From the NCBI RefSeq assembly GCF_032925565.1, contig NZ_CP136708.1, positions 496,001-560,000 on the forward strand: 64,000 nt of DNA, given 5' to 3'. How positions within the stretch are numbered: the first letter of the stretch is position 1; every line of letters starts with the position of its first letter. The stretch comes from Alteromonas sp. CI.11.F.A3 (GTDB taxonomy: Bacteria > Pseudomonadota > Gammaproteobacteria > Enterobacterales > Alteromonadaceae). Both the position numbers and the translations under genes were made by a program. Below, piece after piece: positions 34,948 through 45,257 of the stretch. The notes beneath the pieces were generated by a model, which was not told where the DNA came from, searched no databases, and worked only from the letters and a program-made list of their open reading frames with translations.

Positions 34948-36447
34948 ATGCTAGATACTCAACTCACCTCAAGTTTATCATACAAACTGTTTCGGGCCGA
35001 TCAGGTCAGAGAAAATGAAGCCGAAGCGGCTGCTCAGTCTGGCTGTGATATGTTCACGTTAATGCAACGCGCCGGCGGTGCTGTATTTGAACAGTGCCAA
35101 AGTTTATTTGCTAATTCTGATGTGTATTTAATTTTACTAGGCCAAGGTAACAATGCTGGCGATGGTTACATCACCGCAATAAATGCGAAAAAAGCGGGTA
35201 AAAAAGTGCATGTTTGCGCAATTGAACCTGACCGCGTGTTAGAAGGTGATGCCGGTACTGCACAAAAACAGTGGCTAGATGCTGGCGGCAGTATTAAACC
35301 TTTCGATGTTGGCCTGATTGAAAAAGCAGACGTAGTCATCGATGCATTATTAGGTACAGGAATTAACAGCTACATTCGCAATGAATTCGCCGATGTTATC
35401 GACGCTATCAACGATTCATCAACCCCAGTGGTCAGTATTGATGTACCTTCAGGATTAGATGCGAACACAGGCCAAAGTTTAGGGCGCTGCGTTCAAGCCG
35501 ATGTCACCGTTACCTTTGTAGGCATCAAACCTGGGTTAGTCACAGGGGCAGGTAAGCAGTCTTGCGGAAAGCTGGTGTACGCTGATTTAGAAATAGGTAA
35601 AGCGTTTCAGACCTTAGCAAAAGACAGCGCCACCTTATTAAATATTGAGCACTTCAAAGGCATGGGGCCTCGGGATGTTCACAGCCACAAAGGCACCTAT
35701 GGCAGGTTGCTGTGTGTGGGCGGAAATCGTGGAACGGCCGGCGCTATTAGGCTTGCTGGGGAAGCGGCCCTTCGAAGTGGTGCCGGTATGGTGCGGGTTT
35801 ATACCCACGAGGCGTCTACTATTCAGGTTAGTGCAGGTCGACCTGAGCTGATGGTGACATCAAGCCACTTAGATGATGCCTTAGCATGGGCGTCATGCGT
35901 AGTCATTGGTCCAGGACTTGGTCAAGATGAATGGTCACAAAGTGTGTTCACTAGCGTACTCAAACACTGTCAAAGTGAGAATAAACCTATTGTCATCGAT
36001 GCTGACGCGCTTAATCTTTTATGCAAACAGTCAACCGCATACACACTAGAACACTGCGTACTTACTCCTCATGCGGGAGAGGCTGGTCGACTGCTAGGAG
36101 TGTCGGTTGAAGATGTAGAAAGCGACCGATTCAATTACGCCAGACAATGTTCGCAGCGCTACCATGCAGTATGTGTTTTAAAAGGGGCCGGTACGCTTAT
36201 CGATAACGAAAAGAAAACGTGGGTTTGTCGCCATGGTAACCCTGGTATGGCAACCGCGGGAAGCGGTGATGTACTAAGCGGTATATTAGGCGCGCTTATG
36301 GCGCAAGGGCTTAGCGTTGATATTGCCGCTAAGTACGGCGTGGTGTTGCATGCTAAAGCGGGCGATGATATTGCCCAGCTTTACGGACAACGTGGTATGA
36401 TAGCCAGTGATCTATTTGATGCCGTACGTGCGTTAATTAATCAGTAA
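34948..36447 (+). CDS. nnr: bifunctional NAD(P)H-hydrate epimerase/dehydratase
   Basis: This 499-residue fusion repairs hydrated NAD(P)H. The N-terminal epimerase domain (about 1-220) has GQGNNAGDGYI and SIDVPSGLDANTG. The C-terminal ADP-dependent dehydratase domain (about 235-495) has HKGTYGRLLCVGG, GPGLGQD and GNPGMATAGSGDVLSG. It is the first gene of a long operon nnr-tsaE-amiB-mutL-miaA-hfq-hflX, collinear with E. coli. The ATG is 6 bp from the divergent queG start, and no classical ribosome site fits in between apart from weak purines inside queG. Confidence 0.95.
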   Translation: MLDTQLTSSLSYKLFRADQVRENEAEAAAQSGCDMFTLMQRAGGAVFEQCQSLFANSDVYLILLGQGNNAGDGYITAINAKKAGKKVHVCAIEPDRVLEGDAGTAQKQWLDAGGSIKPFDVGLIEKADVVIDALLGTGINSYIRNEFADVIDAINDSSTPVVSIDVPSGLDANTGQSLGRCVQADVTVTFVGIKPGLVTGAGKQSCGKLVYADLEIGKAFQTLAKDSATLLNIEHFKGMGPRDVHSHKGTYGRLLCVGGNRGTAGAIRLAGEAALRSGAGMVRVYTHEASTIQVSAGRPELMVTSSHLDDALAWASCVVIGPGLGQDEWSQSVFTSVLKHCQSENKPIVIDADALNLLCKQSTAYTLEHCVLTPHAGEAGRLLGVSVEDVESDRFNYARQCSQRYHAVCVLKGAGTLIDNEKKTWVCRHGNPGMATAGSGDVLSGILGALMAQGLSVDIAAKYGVVLHAKAGDDIAQLYGQRGMIASDLFDAVRALINQ

Positions 36448-36503
36448 ATCTATTGGCATGGGCTGTGTAGGCTTAATGCCAATATCAGCCTTTTAGTTTA
36501 GTC

Positions 36504-37004
36504 ATGTGGAACGTTAAAAAGATGTCTTACCCGCACTCTTCATTTTTTGCTGCAACACCTGAAGATACGTCAGCAATGGCAAAGGATCTGGCTAATGCCG
36601 TAGCGGCGCAGCAGCCAATAGATGCCGTGATATTTTTAAACGGTGACTTGGGCGCAGGAAAGACCACCTTCAGCCGGTACTTCATTCAAGCATTAGGGCA
36701 TGATGGGAATGTAAAAAGCCCGACCTATACCTTAGTGGAACCTTACGAGCTAGAAAATGTCTCAATTTATCATTTCGACTTGTATCGTTTAGCCGACCCA
36801 GAAGAACTTGAGTTCATGGGAATTCGAGATTATTTCGGTACCGGAAACATTGCCCTTATAGAATGGTCAGAAAATGGCGCTGAATACTTGGCATCACCAG
36901 ACATAGTGATTAGTATAAATATTGTGCCAACTGGTCGTCAGTTCAATGTAGAAGCGACAAGCGTAAAAGGCGCAAAAATATTGCAAGGTTGTAAAACGCT
37001 ATAA
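36504..37004 (+). CDS. tsaE: tRNA threonylcarbamoyladenosine biosynthesis ATPase
   Basis: TsaE has 166 residues. It is the ATPase that works with TsaB and TsaD to make t6A in tRNA. Walker A is [15 protein letters not shown], followed by [19 protein letters not shown] and LIEWSENG. The start may be the ATG at 36504 or the one at 36522 (MSYPHSS); neither has a strong ribosome site. It lies 56 bp after nnr and before amiB, the standard order. Confidence 0.95.
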   Translation: MWNVKKMSYPHSSFFAATPEDTSAMAKDLANAVAAQQPIDAVIFLNGDLGAGKTTFSRYFIQALGHDGNVKSPTYTLVEPYELENVSIYHFDLYRLADPEELEFMGIRDYFGTGNIALIEWSENGAEYLASPDIVISINIVPTGRQFNVEATSVKGAKILQGCKTL

Positions 37005-37085
37005 GTTGTAAAGCGCAAAACTAATGAGCTTTGATAAACAATAACGACTATAAGCTTGTGGCAACAAGCAAAATAAAGGCGAAGC

Positions 37086-38456
37086 ATGGTACGTAAAATT
37101 TTATCGGTTATGTGCATTTGGGTTGTAGTGCAAACTGTCCATGCTGCACAAAATCAAATTGATGGGCTAAGAATTTGGCCCTCGCCAGATAATACGCGAA
37201 TTGTGCTCGATATGTCGTCTGCGCCCGAATTCACCTACTTTCCCCTTAAAAATCCACATCGCTTGGTTATCGACTTATCGAATACGAGTGATAGCAAGGC
37301 ATTATCTCTTCAATCTGAGTCAGGCGATTTAGTGCGAAAGGTACGCTATTCCACACCTAAAAATAAACAATCAGCCCGAGTGGTTATTGAGTTAAACCGT
37401 GCAGCTTCACCTTCTTTATTTGCAATGACGCCGACTAAACCCTATGGGCATCGGTTAGTAGTTGATTTAAAAGATAGCGCAGCCCCAGCTGCTGGTAGTA
37501 ATAATTCAGCATCAAGTACTCCACCGTCAAATGCTTCATCGTCTTCAGTTGTAATGGATGGCTCGAGCAGCCACAGAAACCGAGATATTATTGTTGCCAT
37601 AGATGCAGGTCACGGTGGCGAAGACCCTGGTTCCATTGGGCCAGCTGGTACGTATGAAAAGCACATTACATTAAGCATTGCCAAAAAACTTGAAGCCATG
37701 ATTAATGGTGAACGTGGTATGCGGGCCATTATGACGCGCAGTGGTGATTACTATGTATCGCCAAACAAACGCCCAGAACTGGCTCGCAAGCAAAAAGCGG
37801 ACTTATTAATATCGATTCACGCTGATGCGTTTAGCCAACCACAGCCCAAAGGGGGATCTGTGTGGGTACTGTCGATGCGCCGTGCCGATACAGAACTAGG
37901 TCGCTGGCTAGAAAAATCAGAACGGCACTCTGAATTACTTGGTGGTGCGGCAGAAGTGATCAGCGATAAATCGAGTGAGCGTTATTTAGCGGAAACCATT
38001 CTTGGTTTATCGATGGACCACAGTATGGCCACCAGTCATGACTTGGGCAACAAAGTGATTGAAGAAATGAAGCAAGTGACTTCCTTGCACAAACGCGCGC
38101 CTCAAGCAGCCAGCTTTGCTGTACTCACTGCGCCGGATATTCCATCCATTTTGGTTGAAGTAGGGTTCATTTCTAACCCGCAAGAAGAGAAAAACCTTAA
38201 CTGGGGTAAACATAGAGAAAAACTGGCGAAAGCCATGTTTACCGCAGCAAAACGCTATTTTAAGCAAGTCCCCCCAGATGGTACATTATGGGCACTTGAA
38301 CGTGCAGATAGTCGAACCCATACTGTAAGAAGTGGCGAGTCGCTATCGCTACTTGCGCAGCGCTACAATGTGAACGTCAGCCGCTTAAAAGCTGCCAATA
38401 ACTTAAATAGTGATGTGGTGAGAATAGGGCAAGTACTTACTATTCCAAGAACCTAA
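37086..38456 (+). CDS. amiB: N-acetylmuramoyl-L-alanine amidase with AMIN and LysM domains
   Basis: This is a 456-residue periplasmic cell-wall amidase. The signal peptide ends at VHA (about residue 20). The AMIN domain (about 22-130) directs it to the division site. A Ser/Ala/Pro linker follows (133-165), then the zinc amidase domain (about 168-395) with IDAGHGGEDPG (His176), Glu191 in YEKHITL, ISIHADA, and the late Glu in VEVGFISNPQEE. One LysM module (412-455) binds peptidoglycan. It splits septal peptidoglycan during daughter cell separation. It lies between tsaE and mutL as in E. coli. Confidence 0.96.
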   Translation: MVRKILSVMCIWVVVQTVHAAQNQIDGLRIWPSPDNTRIVLDMSSAPEFTYFPLKNPHRLVIDLSNTSDSKALSLQSESGDLVRKVRYSTPKNKQSARVVIELNRAASPSLFAMTPTKPYGHRLVVDLKDSAAPAAGSNNSASSTPPSNASSSSVVMDGSSSHRNRDIIVAIDAGHGGEDPGSIGPAGTYEKHITLSIAKKLEAMINGERGMRAIMTRSGDYYVSPNKRPELARKQKADLLISIHADAFSQPQPKGGSVWVLSMRRADTELGRWLEKSERHSELLGGAAEVISDKSSERYLAETILGLSMDHSMATSHDLGNKVIEEMKQVTSLHKRAPQAASFAVLTAPDIPSILVEVGFISNPQEEKNLNWGKHREKLAKAMFTAAKRYFKQVPPDGTLWALERADSRTHTVRSGESLSLLAQRYNVNVSRLKAANNLNSDVVRIGQVLTIPRT

Positions 38457-38491
38457 CATCACGTTAATCAATTTCTACCTACGAGTTTCTT

Positions 38492-40249
38492 TTGTCTATA
38501 CAATTATTATCGCCACAATTGGCCAACCAGATTGCCGCAGGGGAAGTGGTTGAACGCCCTGCGTCTGTGGTTAAAGAGTTACTAGAAAATAGCCTAGATG
38601 CAGGCGCCGATAGAATAGAAATAGATATTGAGAAAGGCGGCCATAAACGCATTCGTTTAAAAGATAACGGCGCAGGCATTGCTAAAGATGAATTACAGCT
38701 TGCCCTGAGTCGTCACGCCACCAGTAAAATTTCAACATTAGATGATTTAGAGCGAATCTTATCGTTAGGCTTTCGTGGGGAAGCGCTCGCCAGTATCAGT
38801 TCGGTTAGCCGTTTAACGTTAACCTCTAAAACCGAAGCGCAAAGCGAAGCCTGGCAGGCCTACTGCGAAGGTCGGGAAATGGCAGTTAATATTCAGCCAG
38901 CTGCACACCCCAAAGGGACCACGATTGATGTGGCAGACCTTTTTTACAATACGCCGGCGAGGCGCAAGTTTCTGCGTGCCGAAAAAACAGAGTTTCAACA
39001 CATTGAAGATGTGGTGAAACGCATTGCCCTTAGTTACCCCCATGCTAGTTTTATTCTGAAACATAACGGCAAGACGACAAAGCGCTATATTGCCGATAAA
39101 CACGGATCACTTGCCCCTCGTATCGCCGCTGTAGTAGGGCAAAAGTTTATTGATAACGCTGTACATATCAATGTGGAATACGAAGGGATTACCATGAATG
39201 CATGGCTAGGTAGCGAAGTAATGCTGCGTAGCAGTAACGATTGCCAGTTTAGCTTTGTAAACGGGCGCGGCATGCGAGATAAGTTAATTATGCATGCTAT
39301 CAGGCAAGCATACGAAAGTGTATGGGGTGTATTAGAACAGCCTTCATTTGTGGTTTACCTTACGTTAGACCCTAAAGATGTGGATGTGAACGTCCACCCG
39401 GCAAAGCATGAAGTTCGCTTTCAGCAAGGGCGCTTAGTACATGATTTTATTTGTAAGACAGTGTGTGATGCACTGCACTCAATTACCAATGAGAGTGAAA
39501 CTCACCAACATGGCGAAGCTGAGAGCTATGATGAACCAGTGAGTTTTAATCCACCGCAGCAAAGTCATGATTATATACGTCCTTTAAGTCATTCTCCGGC
39601 TTCGTCATCTCAATCAGGTTTAGGCGGTTCAGGTGGCGCGTCTTTATCTGGGCATAGACAATCGAAAGCGCCAACCGCGGCTTACCAATCTAATTTTAAT
39701 CGTTTAATGACGCCAAATAGCGACACGCCATCATCAGAGCGTGAGCAAAGTCAGCATGTTGCACTAAACTCATATTGTAGAATTTACGTACACAATGAAA
39801 ATGTTTACCTACTGGATGTGAAATCTTTCGCAAATATGTACTTACAAGAGGTATTTGAGGCGGCCGAGCATTCACAACCTTTGTTGATGCCAGTGGCGCT
39901 TGAAGTTGCTCATGTTGAGCCTAATAAAATTGCGGCACTTAACGCGCTTAACTTTGAAATTAACCAAGTGGCGGGCAAGTATAGATTGCAGCAAGTACCC
40001 GCGGGCACAAGGCACTTCCCTTGGATACGTTGGTTTGAAAGGCTGTTAGAGAGCGACGTTGCAAATGATGATAAGCGCTTTCAAATAGTGTTCACTGACG
40101 ACCAAGATTTAGATGAAATATTATGCGAACAATTGTGGCACTGGTTGGATGAGAAAAACGACGTGAAACAATGGGAATATATAGAGCGATTTGGTAAAGT
40201 GCGCTCGTTAGATGGCCTGCTTTCAACATGGGGAAATAACCATGGTTGA
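38492..40249 (+). CDS. mutL: DNA mismatch repair protein MutL
   Basis: MutL has 585 residues. The GHKL ATPase domain starts with [18 protein letters not shown] and contains [17 protein letters not shown] and [17 protein letters not shown] in outline. A low-complexity linker of about 350-420 rich in Ser, Gln and His precedes the C-terminal dimer domain. The endonuclease motif DQHAx2Ex4E is absent ([13 protein letters not shown] lies in its place), fitting an organism that uses MutH for strand cutting. The start is TTG at 38492, which matches the conserved N-terminus. The stop overlaps the miaA start by 8 bp. Confidence 0.96.
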   Translation: MSIQLLSPQLANQIAAGEVVERPASVVKELLENSLDAGADRIEIDIEKGGHKRIRLKDNGAGIAKDELQLALSRHATSKISTLDDLERILSLGFRGEALASISSVSRLTLTSKTEAQSEAWQAYCEGREMAVNIQPAAHPKGTTIDVADLFYNTPARRKFLRAEKTEFQHIEDVVKRIALSYPHASFILKHNGKTTKRYIADKHGSLAPRIAAVVGQKFIDNAVHINVEYEGITMNAWLGSEVMLRSSNDCQFSFVNGRGMRDKLIMHAIRQAYESVWGVLEQPSFVVYLTLDPKDVDVNVHPAKHEVRFQQGRLVHDFICKTVCDALHSITNESETHQHGEAESYDEPVSFNPPQQSHDYIRPLSHSPASSSQSGLGGSGGASLSGHRQSKAPTAAYQSNFNRLMTPNSDTPSSEREQSQHVALNSYCRIYVHNENVYLLDVKSFANMYLQEVFEAAEHSQPLLMPVALEVAHVEPNKIAALNALNFEINQVAGKYRLQQVPAGTRHFPWIRWFERLLESDVANDDKRFQIVFTDDQDLDEILCEQLWHWLDEKNDVKQWEYIERFGKVRSLDGLLSTWGNNHG

Positions 40250-41225
40250 TGGCATAAAATCTGCATTGAATACATCGAATACACCGAATACATCAGACAA
40301 GTATCAGTCTCAATTACCTGTTATTTCCATTATGGGCCCAACGGCATCAGGTAAGACAGGTTTGTCACTGTCGCTAGCTGAAACAATGGACTGTGAAATT
40401 ATCAGCGTTGATTCAGCTTTGGTCTACACTAATATGGATATAGGTACGGCGAAACCTACGGCTGCTGAGAAATCGTTAGTTCCTCATCATCTTATTGATA
40501 TTATTGACCCAGCAGAAAGTTACTCTGTTTCACAGTTTTGTAACGATGCAATTAGGCTTATAGAAGAGATTCATAGCCGAAATAGGGTACCAATATTGGC
40601 TGGGGGTACAATGATGTACTTTAATGCCTTGATAAATGGGATTTCGCCACTACCTAAGTCAGATGAAAAGATACGCAGCGAAATAGCCAGTGAAGCAGAA
40701 GCTTCCGGTTGGCAAAAATTGCACGACGAGCTTTGCCGAGTGGATCCTATTAGCGGTGACAGAATTCACCCTAACGACCCTCAAAGATTGACTAGAGCAT
40801 TAGAAGTATTTCGTGGAACGGGCAAAACGCTAACAGACTGGCAAAACGAGAAAGGCAGTCCTTGCCCCTACGATATTAGCCAATTTGCTATTGCTCCAAA
40901 AGATAGAACCGTCTTACATGAGCGAATTGCCCAGCGATTCGACATGATGCTAGATGATGGATTTGAACAAGAAGTTAAGCGACTGTTTGAACGGGGCGAT
41001 CTTCACGAAGATTTACCGTCAATTCGCTCGGTTGGCTATAGACAAATGTGGCAATACTTAGAAGGCCAATTGTCCTACGAGCAAATGCGCGAAAGGGGCA
41101 TTATCGCAACTAGGCAACTCGCTAAGCGACAGCTTACGTGGCTTAGGGGTTGGGAAAACCTCACTTGGCTAGACACATTTTGTAAAGATAATTTGACTAA
41201 AATTACAGCGAAAGTCACACTCTAA
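40242..41225 (+). CDS. miaA: tRNA dimethylallyltransferase
   Basis: MiaA has 327 residues from the ATG at 40242, preceded by GGGGAAA. It adds the dimethylallyl group to A37 of tRNAs that read UNN codons. The P-loop is [12 protein letters not shown]; further marks are [30 protein letters not shown] and the C-terminal [14 protein letters not shown]. The first 20 residues are an extra Ser/Thr/Asn-rich extension. The frame continues 10 codons upstream into mutL, but that start is unlikely. hfq follows 77 bp later, as in E. coli. Confidence 0.96.
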   Translation: MVDGIKSALNTSNTPNTSDKYQSQLPVISIMGPTASGKTGLSLSLAETMDCEIISVDSALVYTNMDIGTAKPTAAEKSLVPHHLIDIIDPAESYSVSQFCNDAIRLIEEIHSRNRVPILAGGTMMYFNALINGISPLPKSDEKIRSEIASEAEASGWQKLHDELCRVDPISGDRIHPNDPQRLTRALEVFRGTGKTLTDWQNEKGSPCPYDISQFAIAPKDRTVLHERIAQRFDMMLDDGFEQEVKRLFERGDLHEDLPSIRSVGYRQMWQYLEGQLSYEQMRERGIIATRQLAKRQLTWLRGWENLTWLDTFCKDNLTKITAKVTL

Positions 41226-41302
41226 TAAGTTGAGTGTGGTATACATTAGACGTGCAGTGGCCGAGAGTAAGGGCTACGAATAATAAAAACTAAGGATATC
41301 AA

Positions 41303-41554
41303 ATGGCTAAAGGGCAATCTTTACAAGACCCATTCTTAAATGCATTACGCAAGGAGCGTATTCCAGTATCTATTTATCTGGTAAACGGCATTAAATTACA
41401 GGGACAAGTTGAATCATTTGATCAGTTCGTGATTCTACTTAAAAATACAGTAAGCCAAATGGTGTATAAGCACGCTATTTCCACCGTTGTTCCAGCTCGC
41501 GCTATTACTATGCCGAGTGCTACAGGAGAATCTGAAAATACTAAAGCTGAATAA
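41303..41554 (+). CDS. hfq: RNA chaperone Hfq
   Basis: This 83-residue Hfq is a little shorter than the E. coli protein because the C-terminal tail is brief. The Sm core is complete: [30 protein letters not shown], and the second motif [13 protein letters not shown]. It forms the hexamer that matches small RNAs to mRNAs. An AAGGAT ribosome site precedes the ATG. hflX starts 17 bp downstream. Confidence 0.98.
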   Translation: MAKGQSLQDPFLNALRKERIPVSIYLVNGIKLQGQVESFDQFVILLKNTVSQMVYKHAISTVVPARAITMPSATGESENTKAE

Positions 41555-41571
41555 ATTAAAAGGTAACGCGC

Positions 41572-42861
41572 TTGTTTGACCGTTATGAAGCCGGTGAACA
41601 GGCTGTACTAGTTCATGTTAATTTTACTGATGAAAACAGCAAAGAAGATTTAGCCGAGCTCGAATTGCTTGTGTCTTCTGCGGGTGTAAACGCGGTAGAA
41701 GTTATCACAACTTCGCGAAGTGCACCCCAAGCTAAATTCTTTGTGGGTTCGGGTAAAGCGGAAGAAATCGCAGCAGCAGTTAAAGCGCACGACGCTAATG
41801 TCGTTATCTTTAACCATAGTTTGTCGCCCTCTCAAGAGCGAAACTTAGAAGCGGTTTGTCAATGTAGAGTGCTAGATAGAACCGGGCTTATCCTCGATAT
41901 ATTTGCGCAAAGAGCAAGAACGCATGAAGGTAAGCTTCAGGTTGAACTCGCTCAATTGCGTCACATCTCTACGCGTCTTATTCGAGGTTGGACTCACTTA
42001 GAGCGCCAAAAAGGGGGTATAGGTTTGCGTGGGCCGGGTGAAACTCAGCTCGAAACTGACCGCCGATTACTTCGTGGGCGCATAAAAGCTATTCTTCGCC
42101 GTTTAGAAAAAGTACAAAAGCAGCGCGAGCAAGGACGTAGGTCTAGAAAACGTGCTGAAATTCCCACAGTATCCTTAGTGGGCTATACCAATGCTGGTAA
42201 GTCTACCCTTTTCAATACTATTACCGACGCGCACGTGTATGCGGCAGACCAATTGTTTGCTACGTTAGACCCTACGCTTAGAAAAATAGATTTGAAAGAC
42301 GTAGGGCCTGCCATCTTAGCCGATACGGTAGGCTTTATAAGGCACCTACCACACGACCTAGTGGCGGCATTTAAAGCCACGCTTCAAGAAACCCAAGAAG
42401 CTGATCTCTTGCTTCATGTGGTGGATATTGCAGACGCGAAATATCGTGAAACTATTGATGAAGTGAACGCTGTGTTGGAAGAAATAGACGCCAGCGAGAT
42501 TCAACAATTACTAATATGTAATAAGATTGATAAACTAGATGACATAAACCCTCGTATTGAAAGAAACGAGGAAGGTGTTCCAACCCGAGTTTGGCTATCA
42601 GCTCAAACCGGTGAAGGCACCGAACTGCTTGGGCAAGCGTTAACCGAGTGCTTAAGTAAAAGTATGGTTAACTACACGCTTAAAATACCCCCAGCGCAAA
42701 GTAGTCTTCGTGGTGTACTATTTGAATTGAATTGTATATCCAGTGAAGAATACGACAATCAAGGTGATTGGGTGGTAGATGTTCGAATGCCAATGGCAGA
42801 TTGGAACAGACTTGAAAAGCGTTTAGAAAACGGAATATCAGAGTATGTTGTGCGACATTAA
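41572..42861 (+). CDS. hflX: ribosome-splitting GTPase HflX
   Basis: HflX has 429 residues. The N-terminal HflX domain starts FDRYEAGEQAVLVHVNF, contains AQLRHISTRLIRGW and GIGLRGPGETQLETDRR in outline, then a GTPase domain with GYTNAGKSTLFN, DTVGFI and NKIDKLD. It rescues stalled ribosomes under heat or antibiotic stress. The start is a TTG with AAAAGGTAA upstream; it corresponds to the E. coli start (MFDRY), so it is well supported. Confidence 0.97.
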   Translation: MFDRYEAGEQAVLVHVNFTDENSKEDLAELELLVSSAGVNAVEVITTSRSAPQAKFFVGSGKAEEIAAAVKAHDANVVIFNHSLSPSQERNLEAVCQCRVLDRTGLILDIFAQRARTHEGKLQVELAQLRHISTRLIRGWTHLERQKGGIGLRGPGETQLETDRRLLRGRIKAILRRLEKVQKQREQGRRSRKRAEIPTVSLVGYTNAGKSTLFNTITDAHVYAADQLFATLDPTLRKIDLKDVGPAILADTVGFIRHLPHDLVAAFKATLQETQEADLLLHVVDIADAKYRETIDEVNAVLEEIDASEIQQLLICNKIDKLDDINPRIERNEEGVPTRVWLSAQTGEGTELLGQALTECLSKSMVNYTLKIPPAQSSLRGVLFELNCISSEEYDNQGDWVVDVRMPMADWNRLEKRLENGISEYVVRH

Positions 42862-42932
42862 CCGCTGCTAATTTTTAGCACGGCAATGCATGCGAATTTC
42901 AAAAATAAAACTGTAATCTATGGAGTATCAGC

Positions 42933-44084
42933 ATGGCTTGGAATGAGCCGGGTGGCAATAATAACGACCCGTGGAAAAATCGCGGCGGACGTGATCAAGG
43001 TCCCCCCGATTTAGATGATGTATTCAAGAACTTATTCGGTAAGTTCGGAAAGTCTGGCGGCGGTAGCGGTGGCTCAGGTAAGAGCTTGGGCGGTATCGGT
43101 GCTGGTATTTTAATTGGCTTGGTTGTGATCATTTGGGCAGTAAGCGGTTTTTACACCATTCGTGAAGCTGAGCGAGGCGTAGTATTACGTTTCGGTGAGT
43201 ATGCTAAGCAAGTTGAACCTGGATTACGTTGGGCACCAACGTTTATCGACAGAGTTATTCCTGTGGATGTGCAATCTATACGCGACCAATCTTCGTCAGG
43301 CTCTATGCTAACGGAAGACGAGAACGTGGTTAGCGTACAGATGGAAATGCAATTCCGTGTTGTAGACCCATATCGCTGGACGTTTGCTGTTGAAAGCCCA
43401 GAAACGAGCTTAAGCCAGTCTTTAGACAGTGCAATCCGCTATGTAGTAGGTCATTCAACCATGGATGATGTACTTACTGATGGGCGTGAAGTGGCTCGCC
43501 AACGCGTTTGGGAAGAGCTTCAAGCTATTATTGAACCGTACAACATGGGAGTGTCGATTATCGACATGAACTTCCGTGATGCACGCCCACCTGAGCAAGT
43601 GAAAGATGCATTTGATGATGCAATTTCAGCCCAGGAAGATGAACAGCGTTTTATTCGAGAAGCCGAAGCCTATGCACGTGAGATTGAACCTCGTGCCCGT
43701 GGTCAAGTTAATCGTATGAACGAAGAAGCACAGGCTTATAAAGAGCGTGTAACCCTTGAAGCGCAAGGTGAAGTTGCTCGCTTTGAAGAGTTGCTACCTC
43801 AATACGAGAGAGCACCTGTAGTAACACGCGAACGTATTTACATCGAAACAATGGAAGAGGTATTAGGCAATACCAGTAAAATCCTTGTGGACAGTAAAGG
43901 TGGAAATAACATGATGTATCTTCCTTTAGATAAAATCATGGAGCGCCAACAAGGCAGTTCAACACCTCGCTCACGCAGTACGTTAGAAGGGTTACAAATG
44001 CCAGTGGCTGACGAAGGCCAAAACAGCCGCAATTCATCATCCACCTCAGGTGTGCGTGGTGACAGCTACAGAGAGGGGAGATAA
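42933..44084 (+). CDS. hflK: FtsH modulator HflK (SPFH protein)
   Basis: HflK of 383 residues has an N-terminal cytoplasmic Gly/Asn-rich stretch (MAWNEPGGNNNDPWKNRGG), one membrane helix at about 55-75, then an SPFH/band 7 domain and a long periplasmic helix of about 245-300. With HflC it forms a cage around the FtsH protease and controls its access to substrates. It is 2 bp upstream of hflC. A GGAG ribosome site precedes the ATG. Confidence 0.97.
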   Translation: MAWNEPGGNNNDPWKNRGGRDQGPPDLDDVFKNLFGKFGKSGGGSGGSGKSLGGIGAGILIGLVVIIWAVSGFYTIREAERGVVLRFGEYAKQVEPGLRWAPTFIDRVIPVDVQSIRDQSSSGSMLTEDENVVSVQMEMQFRVVDPYRWTFAVESPETSLSQSLDSAIRYVVGHSTMDDVLTDGREVARQRVWEELQAIIEPYNMGVSIIDMNFRDARPPEQVKDAFDDAISAQEDEQRFIREAEAYAREIEPRARGQVNRMNEEAQAYKERVTLEAQGEVARFEELLPQYERAPVVTRERIYIETMEEVLGNTSKILVDSKGGNNMMYLPLDKIMERQQGSSTPRSRSTLEGLQMPVADEGQNSRNSSSTSGVRGDSYREGR

Positions 44085-44086
44085 TC

Positions 44087-44971
44087 ATGATGAAGAATTT
44101 AGCTATTGCAGTATTAGTACTTCTTGCGGTTCTTGCCTCAGGCTCTCTATTTGTAGTGACTGAAGGCGAACGTGCCATCGTTATTCAATTTGGTAAGGTT
44201 CAACGAGATGATGCCACAGGCGATACAAAAGTATTCGAACCTGGTCTTCACTTCAAATTGCCGTTCATTGATTCCGTTCGTCACCTAGACGCACGTGTAC
44301 AAACGTTGGATGATACACCTGACCGTTTCGTTACCAGTGAAAAGAAAGACTTAATTGTTGATTCATACGTAAAATGGCGCATTGACGACTTCGCTCGTTA
44401 TTACCTTTCAACCGGTGGTAACAAGCTACAAGCCGAAGCGCTATTGAAGCAAAAAGTGAATAACGGATTACGTTCTGAATTTGGTACTCGTACTATTGCA
44501 CAGATTGTATCTGGTGAGCGTTCAGCATTAATGAACCAAGCAATGGAGCAGGCTTCAACGTCTTCTGATGAGCTTGGTATCGAAATTGTTGATGTACGTG
44601 TTAAGCAAATCAACCTTCCTACGGAAGTGAGTAACTCAATCTTCCAACGTATGCGTGCTGAGCGTGCTGCAGTAGCAAGAGAACACCGTTCAGAAGGTCA
44701 AGAGCAGGCTGAGGTTATCCGCGCTGATATAGACGCAAAGGTAACGGTAATGCTCGCTGATGCTGAACGTAATGCTCGTCAGCTTAAAGGTGAAGGTGAT
44801 GCCTTAGCAGCAGAAATCTATGCAGATGTTTATTCTAAAAATGCTGATTTTTATAGCTTCCTAAGAAGTATGGATGCGTATAAAGCTAGCTTCAATAATA
44901 AGCAAGATGTGATGGTGATTGCGCCAGATAGCGACTTTTTCCGCTACATGAACGCATCTAAAGGTAATTAA
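44087..44971 (+). CDS. hflC: FtsH modulator HflC (SPFH protein)
   Basis: HflC has 294 residues, with an N-terminal membrane helix (residues 4-22), a SPFH domain containing EGERAIVIQFGKVQRD and PGLHFKLPFIDSVR, and the helix with RAERAAVAREHRSEG. It is the partner of HflK in the FtsH complex. The 3' end is followed by a strong terminator, so the nnr-to-hflC block ends here. In E. coli other genes (nsrR or purA side) follow; here an AbgT transporter follows instead. Confidence 0.97.
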   Translation: MMKNLAIAVLVLLAVLASGSLFVVTEGERAIVIQFGKVQRDDATGDTKVFEPGLHFKLPFIDSVRHLDARVQTLDDTPDRFVTSEKKDLIVDSYVKWRIDDFARYYLSTGGNKLQAEALLKQKVNNGLRSEFGTRTIAQIVSGERSALMNQAMEQASTSSDELGIEIVDVRVKQINLPTEVSNSIFQRMRAERAAVAREHRSEGQEQAEVIRADIDAKVTVMLADAERNARQLKGEGDALAAEIYADVYSKNADFYSFLRSMDAYKASFNNKQDVMVIAPDSDFFRYMNASKGN

Positions 44972-44992
44972 TACCTAACATCGGTTCTTGTT

Positions 44993-45021
44993 AAAAAGCC
45001 AGTCTTTAGACTGGCTTTTTT
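44993..45021 (+). terminator. intrinsic terminator after hflC
   Basis: AAAAAGCCAGTC, loop TTTA, GACTGGCTTTTT: a perfect 12-bp stem followed by six T in all. It ends the hfl operon. The remaining ~235 bp to the next gene hold only A/T-rich sequence in which I cannot fix a promoter. Confidence 0.93.
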
Positions 45022-45257
45022 GTGCCTGCTGTAAACCACCTAATTAGCTGAAAGTGAAAAGCTTTACTGAATATTTGCTGCGTTTTGCGAACACTTTAAA
45101 TTGTCCAATTTGCCCACCTACTGCCCAAATTGCTCAAAATACGTTAAAATAGACGAGCATTTATTATTATAAAACGCAGCATTATTAAACTGCACGGCAG
45201 ATATCCCTGCTACTTAGTTGGTAATGACTGGGTAATAAAAACGACAGAGGGAATGTT

